Of a DNA stretch of 64,000 nt, positions 1-14,425 are shown one piece after another (position 1 is the stretch's first letter; each line of letters opens with the position of its first letter). Source of the DNA: Volvox africanus (taxonomy: Eukaryota; Chlorophyta; Chlorophyceae; Chlamydomonadales; Volvocaceae). The position numbers were made by a program, and so were the translations under genes. Location: the NCBI GenBank assembly GCA_030268105.1, contig BSDZ01000056.1, forward strand, positions 1 through 64,000. The letters run 5' to 3'. The notes beneath the pieces were generated by a model that worked only from the letters and a program-made list of their open reading frames with translations, was not told the DNA's origin and searched no databases.

Positions 1-2204
1 GGTCGAAGAGAGAAATATGGTCCTGCGGCAATGGGCGAAAAATTAATTTTCTGTGACTTAAAATGTTCAGGCTTTGACCTTGACCGTGAGGCGGCGGCGG
101 CATCCCAATCACAAACAGCTACAACGCAAGAAAGCTGCCCATATAGTTAATTTTTAATTAAGCTTAGCAAAGACATCGGTGGAGTCAGCCACGAAAATTG
201 GAAAAGGCTCGAGCGTACTTGGGTAGAAGACCTCGAAGCATGTCCGCGCCAGGTAGAAGATTCCACTGAGCATGGCTTTTAGGACGGGCCTAGCGACACA
301 GCTCATGGTATCCGAATCCACGCAAACAAGCAAGCCTATCCAAAGACCAGGTGTGCTTGCAGCTTAAGGCTGCGGTGTGCGTATGTTGAAAGTCAAGTTG
401 GATAGAGATAGAGTGTGCAGAGCAGGTAGCAGTAAACAACTTGCATTTAAAACGCTGTAGTGAGAAAATGCGCACTGAACGGCCTAAGTAGCAAAAGTTT
501 GATGAAAGTACGGCGGAGAGTGTACCTCCATCATAATCTGCCCTGCCAGGGGCTTCTTTACATCTGTGAGAAACTTTGAGGTATTTCGTTGCTTACGGAA
601 AGCTTTCAATCAATCCACGGTCATGATGGCACAGGGAGTTATGTGCATTCAGTACTAAGCTGGAATCACGGCCAGTAGCATCTGAGGACGACGCGAAGTT
701 GAACCTCTTTTTAATAACTGAAACATGGGAAATGACAGGGTTCTATTACTGCATCTGAAAAGGGCAAACCACCTCATGGCTTTCTGAGAACCACAATTCG
801 AAGCAAACTTGATACGAAGTCGCACATGTACATGGAAGTATATGAACTATAATCACATACTGTAGACATAATACAGGACACAGAATAGAATACACATATG
901 TTTTGTAGGTTCCTTTGGAAGGCTTAGGGTTACTGCCCCGGGAAGAACACTGCTTGCCAATACAAACTGCCTTCCGCGCATGCATGGCGCCGCATGATGC
1001 TCGATGTAAATTACATTACTCCAACGCGATGAACACCCGGGATAGATCTCGCTCAGAACCTCGCTCTGGCAACCAGTCACCTTCGCGATGCCCACCCGTT
1101 CGTTTGAGCTTTGCGCCCCACCCTAGCTGAGACCTGTTATGGCTTCGTCCAACACCTCCGTCTACTGCCTCCCTTGGTCCGTAGCCCTTCTGCCCGGTCG
1201 CCTGACAACTGCCGCACCCATTCACACCATCCCGCACATGCAGCCCGTCTGGCGAGCTAAATAACGCATAATAGATTGGGGCATAACAAATTCACCACGC
1301 AACCAAATTTTGACACGAAACAATCCAACAAACACGACGTGTTTTTTGTCCCGAGACACTCTGATTATGACTCCAGGGGGACACGTTGTGCTTAGGGCAC
1401 ACTGCCACACTAATTCAATGGTCAATGGTTGCACTTCATCCAGATGAGTAGATAGTTGCAACCATCCAGATAGATCCTACATCTAGGGGGAAAACACCAT
1501 CATTGGAACTTGCGCTTGAATGAGCCTGCTTTGAGAATTATTTCAGAAATTATTCGGCGGAAGTTGTGGCCTGTTGTTGTACAGCGGTGGTGGGTTCAGG
1601 GCCCGCAGGACAAGAGTTGTGTCGGTCTACTTGAAGACGGAACAAGGAGATGAACGTTTGGAAGTTGAGATAGCAGTTTGAAGATTGGGATGTACGAACA
1701 CACTGTCATGGCACACTTCATGAAACGGTTGGGAAATGTGGTGTTTGGTCTGTAAAAATGTCCAATGGGAACGCTGCCTCGACTAAACCCTAAGCTTAAT
1801 GGTTACAACTGGCCATATGCCGCCTAGATGGCCGCGCGGGTTGACGAACGAACGTTTACGGTATGTCGGTAGTTGCTTGATGTAGATATGTTGCAACCTT
1901 TTAAGCCATGCAAGCTGCAGCAACGGACTCTTAATGTGTCTGTCCTAGATGCCTGCTCGTAGATGTGGACTTTGGATAGGTTGGCCCTCCCCGATTCCTT
2001 GATCAACCGCTGCACTCACGCGTTTAGGAAGCAACAGCAAAACAATTACGCTTGGGATTTAACGACTCCCTGAAGAAATTATGTACACTTCATTTGCCCA
2101 ATCCCCTCCATTGGTGCGCATATCCGTTAGGCTGATGGTTCTTTCCATCTATCAACCTGGGAAATAGCAACAAAATATGCCGTGTGAGGATTAATGATAT
2201 GAAC

Positions 2205-2222
2205 ACACACACACACACACAA

Positions 2223-2266
<44 letters not shown>

Positions 2267-2268
2267 AC
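2205..2268. repeat. CA microsatellite, unit 1 (interrupted)
   Basis: Run of CA dinucleotides interrupted by AACACC near 2221. The homologous site in every complete unit carries a CA run of a different length. Confidence 0.95.
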
Positions 2269-4256
2269 AGGGGCAGTGAACGTGCACGCCGCATGCCTGC
2301 ACTAATTGGGAGTGCTTATTTTGCATCCCAAACTCATCCATTTGCGCGCGAGGAGTGATTCGGGATGTTGGCACACCATGTCGCGCCGCGCCACGTTGTG
2401 CTGCCCCACGTCACGCGAGCAAACTTCTAATTCACAGAATTTTACATTTAAGCAGCGCAGCATATATACATATTATAGCCAATATTACTGATAGCTCACT
2501 TTATCCAGGCCGCGGAATTTAAGAATCGAATAAAGGAGGTTCTTCAGCTTTAAAGATTCTGTCCGCCAGGCGCTGATCGCTTTGGCTGCCTCGTACAGTT
2601 AAATAAGAGTTCGAAATATGTTCGAATTTACGTAGTCAGTTGCATTTATATATGCAAGAGAAGTTCACATTACCAATGACCACAAACAAAGTAAAGAGCG
2701 AAGTAAAGCTTTCTATACTGAATGTCATAGGGACAAACCAGAGCTGGGACTGCTCCGGGACAAACGCAAATGGTCATTTTTGCGGGCACAGGGGCTTATC
2801 CAACACTGCACCCATTCTTGTCTTGTAACAAATATGTTTCCCCTGGCTTGATAGTTAGAAGTGTACCTTAAAATTGGGTCTGGGAAAATTGGGTTTGGAG
2901 GTGCATGGTGTTGGACCCTTAGCCTTTTCGAGCTCTTTGAGCAGTCTTGCTTACCCAAGCATTCATTTGTGCCTTGATCTGTCAAAAAATGTAGTTAAGG
3001 TTTTTTAGATCAAAACAAGCTTATGAAGAAGAAATAGAACAAAATTCAAAATTATATAGAACATTAAGTAATAGACCAGAAGAAAGAACTGACCAAGTTA
3101 TACGAAATTAAAATGAGCTTTTACTAAGCGTTCCCAATATTTTGCATTGACGCCCACATCTATGCTGCGGTGATGTTGCCTACCCGTCACGCCCTACCCT
3201 AGACGGACCACATGTAGCCATTCCCGCCTTCGTTCGAAGGCCTCCAATCAGCCCCAGATGCACAATAATCTTAACTCCAACTATCCAAACTTCCGAAGCC
3301 TACAGCTCCAAATCCTAAGCCCGTACCGACCGTTGCATGCCTCGCATCCGGGGTCTGAGTACAACATGTACAACATACAACTGATCGCTTAATAAATTAT
3401 CAACTCCCATATCTTCTGCCGGAAGCACAATGCAGAATTACCGAAAGTTCGAATACGTAGGCCGATAGGCCGATAGGCCGATAGCAGATGGACGCGGGAG
3501 AGAGAGTAGAGCCACGAGAGAGGAGAAGGAAACATGGCGGAACGTGTGGCGCTTACTACAACCCCCTGCTGCAAACCTCTCTCGGCAAAGTTGGAACGTA
3601 AGCCCGATCCTTCGTAATAAGCAGCATTCTCATCCAGTTCGAATAGAATTTAGCAAGAACAGCAACACAGGAAGGGATAGAATCCCAATCTCATCTTGAC
3701 TTTGTGCCTTCCTCATTATTACGCGGTTTTCACTCTAACCGCGCAATCCGGCACGACCGCCACGGCCGCGCCGCGAAATAACGACCATTCGTTTTCCAGG
3801 TCCTAATATGGCAGACAACGGCCGAAAGGAAAGGCCGGTATTGCATAGTACATATCATCGTACTGCTCGTCCATGGCATCCCACAGATCCGAGACGCTGC
3901 CATCGGTGTGAAGCCCCTGCAGCCGTATATCCGTGCAGGGCCGCGCATAAGCCTTAGGGTTTTATCATTTGTACAACGGTAGGACATAAAAAGATTTGAT
4001 CTGTCGTAACAAGTCACCAGATAATCAGGGCCAGGGCCAGGGCCAGGGCCAGGGCCAGGGCTAGCTCGGACGCCTAACCCGATAGGACACGAGTAGTAAG
4101 TTTGCTCCTCCCAAAGTGGAATACCAGGTCTCTTATCATCTTCCTTCCATCCATCCTTCCCGTGCACCCTAGTAAGCACCTGGATTGCTGAGACCCACGG
4201 GTCCATGGCTTAGCATGCCCTCTGAGCCCGCCCCATGAGCCCCACTCCCTACTCAC

Positions 4257-6315
4257 CGGCCAGCACTAACACGGTGGGGCAATGTCAATGTGCTGCGTCG
4301 TGGTAACCACCTTGGAGCCGGCAGCCAGACCCGGGCCCTGAGGCCAGGGACGACGGGTGGAGGGGTGAAGTCCAGGATTTCTGCCACAAAAGGATAGGGT
4401 TCTTGAGTATTAGGCTAGGAGGGCAAAGGACAGGCGGACGGAGGTTGGGACTACGATTTTAGGCGGGGGAGGCAGGGTTAAAGATGCAACAGAAAGGTGC
4501 GTGCAAGGATTTATGGCAAGGACGACGGAGGGCCTGGTTCTGGTGGCAGTGGTTGCCTCATGTTAAAGGAAGGAGGGGGCGATGATACGAAATCTACAAT
4601 CTATAATCTATATTATTATACACCTATCCCCACCCCACCCACGCCCCTCCCACCTAACGCCACGACCATCTCTCATCCACAGCTCGCATGCACCTCAGCG
4701 GCACTCGGTGGATCTCCTCTAAGAAGGTCACATTTGCGGCCGTGAGGGGGTCTCGCGCCCGCAGCCACGCTGGCTTCCCACTAACCCCGGGTCATTCTGG
4801 GCGGTCGTGGCAGTGCCGCTCCACTCAGCTCCTCCCACAGTGTCAGGCCGCAAGTAAATAAGGCCTACGCGTTTGGATGGTGGCTGGCGTCGTCCCCGGT
4901 AGGGAATGTGGAATCAATCGGGGGCGTAAGCTAAGTAGCCGCCAAGGCCGTGCATAATCGTAGAAAGAAGAGCGATGGGACCGTGATGATGTATACTATC
5001 GGTGTTGTTGGCGACAGCGAAGAGGTGCTGCGAGAGACGTTGGTAGATGCAAGCAAAAGTTATGTATGAGTGCTTGCCCCCTCCCCCCGCATTCACCTGT
5101 GTATAGCGTGGTGTACCCAGCTTTCTGCAGCCAGGTGGGGAGCCACTCGCGATCCAAATCCAGCGCACGGAATTTTGCAGACCTCCTGTATGTGAGGAAG
5201 GGGTTGTGGGTTCGCGGGCCAGGGCCTCGGGGATGACGAATTTAATTTGTGGAAAAATGGTTTCCGCGGCCAGACGGCGAACCCCTTGGGGTGGCAAAAG
5301 AATGAATGGAAGAACGGAAGGACAGACGAACTCTCGCTTTGTGGACGGCCCAGAAAGGGGAGGGGTCTGCGGTGAGAACAGGAAGGTTGACTAGGAAGGA
5401 TGATAGTGCCTAGAGTTGAAGGGATGCAGAGCCGCGGAGCGCGGAGGGCTGGCGGTTTTCAGTTGCTGTTGGGTCAAATGACAGTCATCCGTCCACCTCC
5501 GGGAGAGGGGTTGTCATCAATGGCCATTGGGGCGGCCTTTCCTTGTCTCCTGTCTCGCTCATAAATGTAAATCTGTGCTTAGAAAAAGGTGGTAATGAGA
5601 AACTCTTAAATATGTCTGGTTCGGAGCATGACCTACACCAAAACCCGGGTCCATGTTCGCTCCGCCAATTAACCTGACTGACGGTAATGACAAGGGGCCG
5701 CACGTCGCAATGTGGCTTCGAAGCCACCCGTCCACCCAGGAGATACTTCTTCCATCGGGGAGATCGGGTATTACCGTCTGAGGCTTACGATCGTATCCAG
5801 GCTAGTCGGGGACGGCAGGTGGAACCTGTCATTTAAAACTAAAGGCTACCGAGTGGTCAGAGCACGTCTGTGAAATTGGTATTGGGACTCAGCTGGCCGC
5901 GTTGGAGGCTGACCCGGGAAGGGCAGCAGATGGGAGTAGTGACGAAATGGTTCGTAAAGGTGACCCTGGTTTGCAGCAACATCGGGACATAACCGAATAA
6001 GAACCGATGCCTGCAGGAACTGACAGGAAGATTACCAACTTCCAACAACCAACCATTTTTACTTACCAGCTCAAAGAATCTTGAACAACATCTATGATTC
6101 AAGAAATTTCTGAACATTCCTGGTCGCGTCGTCGTGCACGAAAGTCGCACGTCGCCAAATGATTGATGGTCCGGTTACGATGCCCTTACCTCGGTCTCGC
6201 AAAAGCCGTTTCGTCGCCGGTACTGAGATTAATCTACATCATCTACAAGGATAAGGATAGAGTTTGGACGCCGTGCTACAGATGCCGAATATGTGATGAT
6301 ACCCAGATACAGCAT
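4257..6315 (-). pseudogene. Arylsulfatase pseudogene, unit 1
   Basis: Same five pieces as in unit 4: 6229-6315, about 5850-6010, 5097-5185, near 4680-4830, and 4257-4337. This copy differs at the motif exon. A single-base loss (ACCAGGGTCACC instead of ACCAGGTGTCACC in gene sense) puts YVPMLLQT and VTFTNHFVTTPI in one frame, so LFGYVP through CCPSR to NTNFTDV reads without a break. The exon end is altered, with a stop after FTDVL and no GTACGT donor. Pieces 3 and 5 each lack one base relative to the other units. Given the indel load of this unit, the restored frame may be accidental. Confidence 0.75.
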
Positions 6316-8392
6316 TACATTAGAAATCGCTTCCTTTGAAATTTCTTTGATTAAACGATTTATTTGACGGAAATTCTTACGTGGAAATTCTTTACTCGAC
6401 GGAAGAAGTATTTCAAGATATGCTCATTTCATGCAAAGCATGACGTTGGTTGGCTTGGGGGCTGTTGCCGTTATTGAACAAAAGGGTAGAACAAAGGTGA
6501 GGGACGAGAGGGGACTCATGTTTTCTTCATGTAGCGCCTATCACCCTACACTTGCCGCCTTCCGCCCGACCGCTGCATTGTAGCACGGAGCTGAACTTGT
6601 CTGCCGCGTCTGACTTCCTGCAATGGTAACTATGGAAACGCCTGGCACTTGCACACAATTCTTGATTCAGGGAACTAAAGAAACAGTTCGAGACAAAAAG
6701 GCAAATAAAATTGTTCGATGCTCTTACGAGCAAGCCCAATCGGTGAAGCTGTCACGTCGGAAGCGCGATGGATCAACGGTGAACTGACAAGACTGTCGAA
6801 GCTCCCAAACCAACGATTTGATGCATTTGCATACTTGTGAGAATTAAATAATGGTTAAGTGTATATGATCTTTCGGGCAATTGTTCAATCCCAACCGTAA
6901 TTGTTTTGCTGTTGCTTCATAAACGCGTGAGTGCAGCGGTTGACCAAGGAACCAGGGAGGTCGAACTTATCAAAGTCCACATCTACCAGCAGGCACCTAG
7001 AATACACACATTTATAGTCCGTGCTGCAACTTGCATGGTATGAAAGGTTACAACATATCTCAATTTCTCGTTTCTACTTTCCAACATCCTGTTTCTGTCC
7101 TCTCGTGCGACTTAAAGGCGGCATCCATATGCCTACCCATTTGTTGCCTCGACCGGTGCCTCAGGAATTAATTCCTAGCAATCAGCATCACAATTGTACG
7201 GGCGAAAATAATCCAATGGAACGATTGAGCCAGTTTGAATACTTGTCGTTCAGATACGCTATAGATTCGAAGCTAGCATGAACACAGGCAAGGGCGTGTG
7301 TGTGGGTTATGTACATCTGGTTGGTCACACATGTGCAGAGGCTAAGGTTTCAGCATGCCCGTACATGTGGCAGGGTGGATTCCCGATGCGGATGGAGCTT
7401 GCTCTGGTGTTGTTTTGCAGACATATACAATGAATCACTTCTGCGCTGTATGTTAGCACACCAGCTTTGGACAGGCGGAAAGCAACTGCGTGGACTCATG
7501 CGTGTCGTTGAGCATTAGACTACGTGTGTATCAGGCCTTGCGCATGCTCTTTCACGCTTCGATGCCTTTGATTTCCTTCAAACAGACTTATTATCGAACA
7601 CGTTTCAATGGAAGATAAGCGCGTGGAAGGGAGATGCCACGAGAGAACTGTGCGTGTGGGCGTTGACGCGCGGCGGGCAGCAGCTGGGGCGCAATCAGTT
7701 GGGGCTCAGCCATATGGGCGCTTGCCAGGAGCCTCTTTGTCCGACACCATGGATCCGGCGCGATCCATGCACCCAGGGCACTTGTGAAGCGTATGGAGCT
7801 TGCTGTGTCGTTGATTATGCAGTTTTATTCATTGTATATGCGCTGTATGCACAACGAGCTATGGGTAGCCGGAGATGAACCGTTCAAATAAATGCATGTT
7901 GGGCATTAGACTACGTGTGTATGAGGCCGGATGGCCGTGTCTATTTATACATTGATCAGGACGTATTCACATACGGCTGGTAGAGGATGCCACGGCATGG
8001 GAACAGTGACATCCACGACATTGTACGCCTGATGGCTGGTGCGTGCTCGTGCCTTCATGCATATCTAAGTTGTGGAGGGGCTGCGGGCTGAATGTGTGTG
8101 TATGTTTGTGTATGATACGTTCACGTTCACTGTTTGGAAACTAGTTTGATAAGCCTCACCCCGCCGTTCGTATGGCCTATGGGTATGTGTTTATACCCCT
8201 TCACGTGATATATTGATGACGAGCATGTGAACCATGCAGCTGTGTTGACTGCATTACCGAGCTACTAGAGCTGTGTAAACATCTTGCCGTATCCGTTAAT
8301 TGTGTAGGCGTGTACTCAGACAGGAAGGGCACAGAAAACTGAAACATAATGACATCTTGTCACACTGTAGGGGCTACGCAGCAAATATGGAA

Positions 8393-8704
8393 TTATTGAC
8401 GAGGGTCTGAGCTCAGGGTGTGTGTGGTTAAGAAAATTACATGAAACACAAACAGAATTATGAAAGTACCAATCACGATATAGTACAAAACAAAGGTATC
8501 AGAGTCTGCCCAATTAAGGGTGGTATCGAAAGACACCGAATATGAATTCAAAGCCCCATATACATGTTTCGTTCCAGGGACAGGCAAAGTGTCCAAGGAA
8601 GCTCCCAAGGATCCTGGATCGCGTGTTTCTGGGGTCGTAACCCTCCATGTGGTGGGTTTCTTTACCTCGCACCCATTACTCCTCCATTGCACAAACAGGG
8701 ACAA
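8393..8704 (-). CDS. Exon-like frame with one membrane segment, unit 1 (longer frame)
   Basis: Same membrane-segment frame. A single missing G (GTGGGTTT near 8652 instead of GTGGGGTTT) joins it to an upstream frame reading MSLFVQWRSNGCEVKK, giving 103 codons. The first codon is not ATG. Because unit 1 is indel-rich, the join may be an artefact. Confidence 0.3.
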   Translation of the reverse strand: MSLFVQWRSNGCEVKKPTTWRVTTPETRDPGSLGASLDTLPVPGTKHVYGALNSYSVSFDTTLNWADSDTFVLYYIVIGTFIILFVFHVIFLTTHTLSSDPRQ

Positions 8705-9125
8705 TCAAGACGTCCCGGCCAAAGCCACTCCGGCGGCTAAGGCCCCCCCTTTGTCCCAGCCAAAGCCGCTCCAGCGGTAAGGCCCCCCTTTTGTCCCAGC
8801 CAAAGCCGCTCCGGCGGCTAAAGCCCGCTTCTTTTTGCCACTCGTTACACAAGCAAAGGACAATACGTCCCAGCCACAGCCGCCCTGGAGGCAGAGCCCC
8901 CGACCAGTCCACACCAGGGCATTAAATCTGCGTGGAAAGGGTTTGTTAGTCAGTAAGGACATGTCTAATTATTATCGTAAGAACTGAGCGACACAATAAA
9001 ACAGGCAGGCCAAGTCCCACACTTACCTTCTGATGACTAACATTAAGCCCTGATAAGATGCATGCAATCCCCCCTTTGTTTCCCTTGCTCCACCCCTCAC
9101 TCACATATTCCTTCGGCATGCGCAT

Positions 9126-10150
9126 CTAGTTGTTGTTCTCAAGTCTGCTATATGCGACTTGCAAGTGTTCGAAGGCTTTGAAGGCCAACACCCTGTGTTG
9201 CCCACCGAGCAGGTGACGGTGTGGGTTCACCTGCCACCTGAGCCTGTCGTACACAGCCTTCCGTCCCTGGGTTTGAACTTTTCCGGAGCAAGCTGGAAGA
9301 TGAGACGTCGCCAAGTGCCTCATCTTCCAGATTGCTAAGTGATCACCCACTCAACCACATCCGCATTTGTAAGCCCCTCAGTGGGTATGACGACATGGCT
9401 CACGTGGCCCAACCGTTTTCTGCACTTTGGGTATCTCCGCTTTCGGCGCCACGTCCCTCTCGTGGCACACCACATTATCCGCACTTTGGGTATCTCCGCT
9501 TTCGACCACGGCCTCTCGTGGCACACCACGTTATCCGCACTTTGGTATCTCCGCTTTCGGCCACGTCCCTCTCGTGGCACACCACGTTATCCGCACTTTG
9601 GGTATCTCCACTTTCGGCCACGTCCCTCTCGTGGCACACCACATTCTCCGCACTTTGGGTATCTCCGCTTTCGGCCACGTCCCTCTCGTGGCACACCATG
9701 TTATCCGCACTTTGGTATCTCCGCTTTTGGCCACGTCCCTCTCGTGGCACACCACATTATCCGCACTTTCGGTATCTCCGCTTTCGGCCACGTCCCTCTC
9801 GTGGCACACCACGTTATCTGCACTTTGGTATCGTATCTCCGCTTTCGGCCATGTGCCTCTCGTAGTTAACCTCACTCTCATAATTGCCGATATGGACCAC
9901 TGGCACCTCGTGGTCGATTTTGCTCTTGATGCTCTGCGCATCCTGGTGTTGGAACACAGACACCTCATAGTCAAACCCATCACTTTTGGTCCTATTTTTC
10001 CAGGGCTGAACTTCATGGTCAGGCTCACTGACGTCTGCCTCGTTGGGTATCTCCATAGGAACGACTGTCTGAGAACCATAATCCAGCAGATATTTGCTGC
10101 ATGGACGGCAACCTAAGTTGCCAGCACAGCACCTTCGGCTGCAGATGCAC
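9126..10150 (-). pseudogene. 19-aa repeat protein frame, unit 1, broken
   Basis: The same locus as in units 3 to 6, with seven 57-bp repeats, but single-base losses (for example CTTTGGTATC instead of CTTTGGGTATC near 9541 and 9713) shift the frame repeatedly. The longest continuous minus pieces are about 70 to 180 codons, in different frames. This is either a decayed edge copy or uncorrected consensus error. Confidence 0.6.
9418..9858. repeat. 57-bp minisatellite, unit 1 (7 repeats, with indels)
   Basis: Seven copies of a 57-bp period containing CTCGTGGCACACCAC and CTTTGGGTATCTCCGCTTTC, counted by the GTGGCACACCA core at about 9462, 9519, 9570, 9627, 9686, 9742 and 9799. Irregular spacing shows the indels. 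The array ends with a variant reading CTCGTAGTTAACC. Confidence 0.9.
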
Positions 10151-12371
10151 CGCGGTCGAAGAGAGAAATATGGTCCTGCGGCAATGGGCGAAAAATTAAT
10201 TTTCTGTGACTTAAAATGGTTCAGGCTTTGACCTTGACCGTGAGGCGGCGGCGGCATCCCAATCACAAACAGCTACAACGCAAGGAAAGCTGCCCATATA
10301 GTTAATTTTTAATTAAGCTTAGCAAGACATCAGTGGAGTCAGCCATCGAAATGAAAATGTGGAAAAGGCTCGAGCGTACCTGGGTAGAAGACCTCGAAGC
10401 ATGTCCGCGCCAGGTAGAAGATTCCACTGAGCATGGCTTTTAGGACGGGCCTAGCGACACAGCTCATGGTATCCGAATCCACGCAAACAAGCAAGCCTAT
10501 CCAAAGACCAGGTGTGCTTGCAGCTTAAGGCTGCGGTGTGCGTATGTTGAAAGTCAAGTTGGATAGAGATAGAGTGTGCAGAGCAGGTAGCAGTAAACAA
10601 CGTTGCATTTAAAACGCTGTAGTGAGAAAATGCGCACTGAACGGCCTAAGTAGCAAAAGTTTGATGAAAGTACGGCGGAGAGTGTACCTCCATCATAATC
10701 TGCCCTGCCAGGGGCTTCTTTACATCTGTGAGAAACTTTGAGGTATTTCGTTGCTTACGGAAAGCTTTCAATCAATCCACGGTCATGATGGCACAGGGAA
10801 GTTATGTGCATTCAGTACTAAGCTGGAATCACGGCCAGTAGCATCTGAGGACGACGCGAAGTTGAACCTCTTTTTAATAACTGAAACATGGGAAATGACA
10901 GGGTCTATTACTGCATCTGAAAAGGGCAAACCACCTCCTGGCTTTCTGAGAACCACAATTCCGAAGCAAACTTGATACGAAGTCGCACATGTACATGGAA
11001 GTATATGAACTATAATCACATTACTGTAGACATAATACAGGACACAGAATAGAATACACATATGTTTTGTAGGTTCCTTTGGAAGGCTTAGGGTTACTGC
11101 CCCGGGGAAGAACACTGCTTGCCAATACATACTGCCTTCCGCGCATGCATGGCGCCGGCATGATGCTCGATGTAAATTACATTACTCCAACGCGATGAAC
11201 ACCCGGGATAGATCTCGCTCAGAACCTCGCTCTGGCAACCAGTCACCTTCGCGATGCCCACCCGTTCGTTGGAGCTTTGCGCCCACCCTAGCTGAGACCT
11301 GTTATGGCTTCGTCCAACACCTCCGTCTACTGCCTCCCCTTGGTCCGTAGCCCTTCTGCCCGGTCGCCTGACAACTGCCGCACCCATTCACACCATCCCC
11401 GCACATGCAGCCCGTCTGGCGAGCTAAATAACGCATAATAGATTGGGCATAACAAATTCACCACGCAACCAAATTTTGACACGAAACAATCCAACAAACA
11501 CGACGTGTTTTTTGTCCCGAGACACTCTGATTATGACTCCAGGGGGACACGTTGTGCTTAGGGCACACTGCCACACTAATTCAATGGTCAATGGTTGCAC
11601 TTCATCCAGATGATGTAGATAGGTTGCAACCATCCAGATAGATCCTACATCTAGGGGGAAAACACCATCATTGGAACTTGCGCTTGGAATGAGCCTGCTT
11701 TGAGAATTATTTCAGAAATTATTCGGCGGAAGTTGTGGCCTGTTGTTGTACAGCGGTGGTGGGTTCAGGGCCCGCAGGACAAGAGTTGTGTCGGTCTACT
11801 TGAAGACGGAACAAGGAGATGAACGTTTGGAAGTTGAGATAGCAGTTTGAAGATTGGGATGTACGAACACACTGTCATGGCACACTTCATGAACGGTTGG
11901 GAAATGTGGTGTTTGGTCTGTAAAAATGTCCAATGGGAACGCTGCCTCGACTAAACCCTAAGCTTAATGGTTACAACTGGCCATATGCCGCCTAGATGGC
12001 CGCGCGGGTTGACGAACGAACGTTTACGGTATGTCGGTAGGTTGCTTGATGTAGATATGTTGCAACCTTTTAAGCCATGCAAGCTGCAGCAACGGACTCT
12101 TAATGTGTCTGTCCTAGATGCCTGCTCGTAGATGTGGACTTTGGATAGGTTGGCCCTCCCCGATTCCTTGATCAACCGCTGCACTCACGCGTTTAGGAAG
12201 CAACAGCAAAACAATTACGCTTGGGATTTAACGACTCCCTGAAGAAATTATGTACACTTCATTTGGCCCACTCCCCTCCATTGGTGCGCATATCCGTTAG
12301 GCTGATGGTTCTTTCCATCTATGCAACCTGGGAAATAGCAACAAAATATGCCGTGTGAGGATTAATGATGA

Positions 12372-12372
<1 letters not shown>

Positions 12373-12432
<60 letters not shown>
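12373..12432. repeat. CA microsatellite, unit 2
   Basis: About 30 uninterrupted CA dinucleotides after ATTAATGATGATC. The preceding bases differ from the other units, which read GATATGAA. Confidence 0.95.
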
Positions 12433-12434
<2 letters not shown>

Positions 12435-14425
12435 GGCAAGTGAACGTGCACGCCGCATGCCTGCACTAATTGGGAGTGCTTATTTTGCATCCCCAAACTC
12501 ATCCATTTGCGCGCGAGGAGTGATTCGGGATGTTGGCACACCATGTCGCGCCGCGCCACGTTGTGCTGCCCCACGTCACGCGAGCAAACTTCTAAATTCA
12601 CAGAATTTTACATTTAAGCAGCGCAGCATATATACATATTTATAGCCAATATTACTGATAGCTCACTTTATCCAGGCCGCGGAATTTAAGAATCGAATAA
12701 AGGAGGTTCTTCAGCTTTAAAGATTCTGTCCGCCAGGCGCTGATCGCTTTGGCTGCCTCGTACAGTTAAATAAGAGTTCGAAATATGCGATTTACGTAGT
12801 CAGTTGCATTTATATATGCAAGAGAAGTTCACATTACCAATGACCACAAACAAAGTAAAGAGCGAAGTAAAGCTTTCTATACTGAATGTCATAGGGACAA
12901 ACCAGAGCTGGGACTGCTCCGGGACAAACGCAAATGGTCATTTTTGCGGGCACAGGGGCTTATCCAACACTGCACCCATTCTGGTCTTGTAACAAATATG
13001 TTCCCCTGGCTTGATAGTTAGAAGTGTACCTTAAAATTGGGTCTGGGAAAATTGGGTTTGGAGGTGCATGGTGTTGGACCCTTAGCCTTTTCGAGCTCTT
13101 TGAGCAGTCTTGCTTACCCAAGCATTCATTTGTGCCTTTGATCTTGTCAAAAAAATGTAGTTAAGGTTTTTTAGATCAAAACAAGCTTATGAAGAAGAAA
13201 TAGAACAAAATTCAAAATTATATAGAACATTAAGTAATAGACCAGAAGAAAGAACTGACCAAGTTATACGAAATTAAAAATGAGCTTTTACTAAGCGTTC
13301 CCAATATTTTGCATTGACGCCCACATCTATGCTGCGGTGATGTTGCCTACCCGTCACGCCCTACCCTAGACGGACCACATGTAGCCATTCCCGCCTTCGT
13401 TCGAAGGCCTCCAATCAGCCCCAGATGCACAATAATCTTAACTCCAACTATCCAAACTTCCGAAGCCTACAGCTCCAAATCCTAAGCCCGTACCGACCGT
13501 TGCATGCCTCGCATCCGGGGTCTGAGTACAACATGTACAACATACAACTGATCGCTTAATAAATTATCAACTCCCCATATCTTCTGCCGGAAGCACAATG
13601 CAGAATTACCGAAAGTTCGAATACGTAGGCCGATATGCCGATAGGCCGATAGCAGATGGACGCGGGAGAGAGAGTAGAGCCACGAGAGAGGAGAAGGAAA
13701 CATGGCGGAACGTGTGGCGCTTACTACACCCCCTGCTGCAAACCTCTCTCGGCAAAGTTGGAACGTAAGCCCGATCCTTCGTAATAAGCAGCATTCTCAT
13801 CCAGTTCGAATAGAATTTAGCAAGAACAGCAACACAGGAAGGGATAGAATCCCAATCTCAATCTTGACTTTGTGCCTTCCTCATTATTACGCGGTTTTCA
13901 CTCTAACCGCGCAATCCGGCACGACCGCCACGGCCGCGCCGCGAAATAACGACCATTCGTTTTCCAGGTCCTAATATGGCAGACAACGGCCGAAAGGAAA
14001 GCCGGTATTGCATAGTACATATCATCGTACTGCTCGTCCATGGCATCCCACAGATCCGAGACGCTGCCATCGGTGTGAAGCCCCTGCAGCCGTATATCCG
14101 TGCAGGGCCGCGCATAAGCCTAAGGGTTTTATCATTTGTACAACGGTAGGACATAAAAAGATTTGATCTGTCGTAACAAGTCACCAGATAATCAGGGCCA
14201 GGGCCAGGGCCAGGGCCAGGGCCAGGGCTAGCTCGGACGCCTAACCCGATAGGACACGAGTAGTAAGTTTGCTCCTCCCAAAGTGGAATACCAGGTCTCT
14301 TATCATCTTCCTTCCATCCATCCTTCCCGGTGCACCCTAGTAAGCACCTGGATTGCTGAGACCCACGGGTCCATGGCTTAGCATGCCCTCTGAGCCCCGC
14401 CCCATGAGCCCCACTCCCTACTCAC

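Larger units (their letters stand above)
1..10153. repeat. Tandem macrosatellite unit 1 (about 10.15 kb)
   Basis: First visible copy of the repeated unit. Its start is set by the anchor GGTCGAAGAG at position 1, which recurs at 10154, 29576, 39832, 50416 and 60736. The copy is collinear with the others over its whole length. It carries many single-base losses in short homopolymers, for example GTGGGGC against GTGGGGGC near 4275 and GCAGACCTC against GCAGAACCTC near 5180. These break frames that are open elsewhere. The true unit boundary is arbitrary, since the array may continue to the left of the window. Confidence 0.95.
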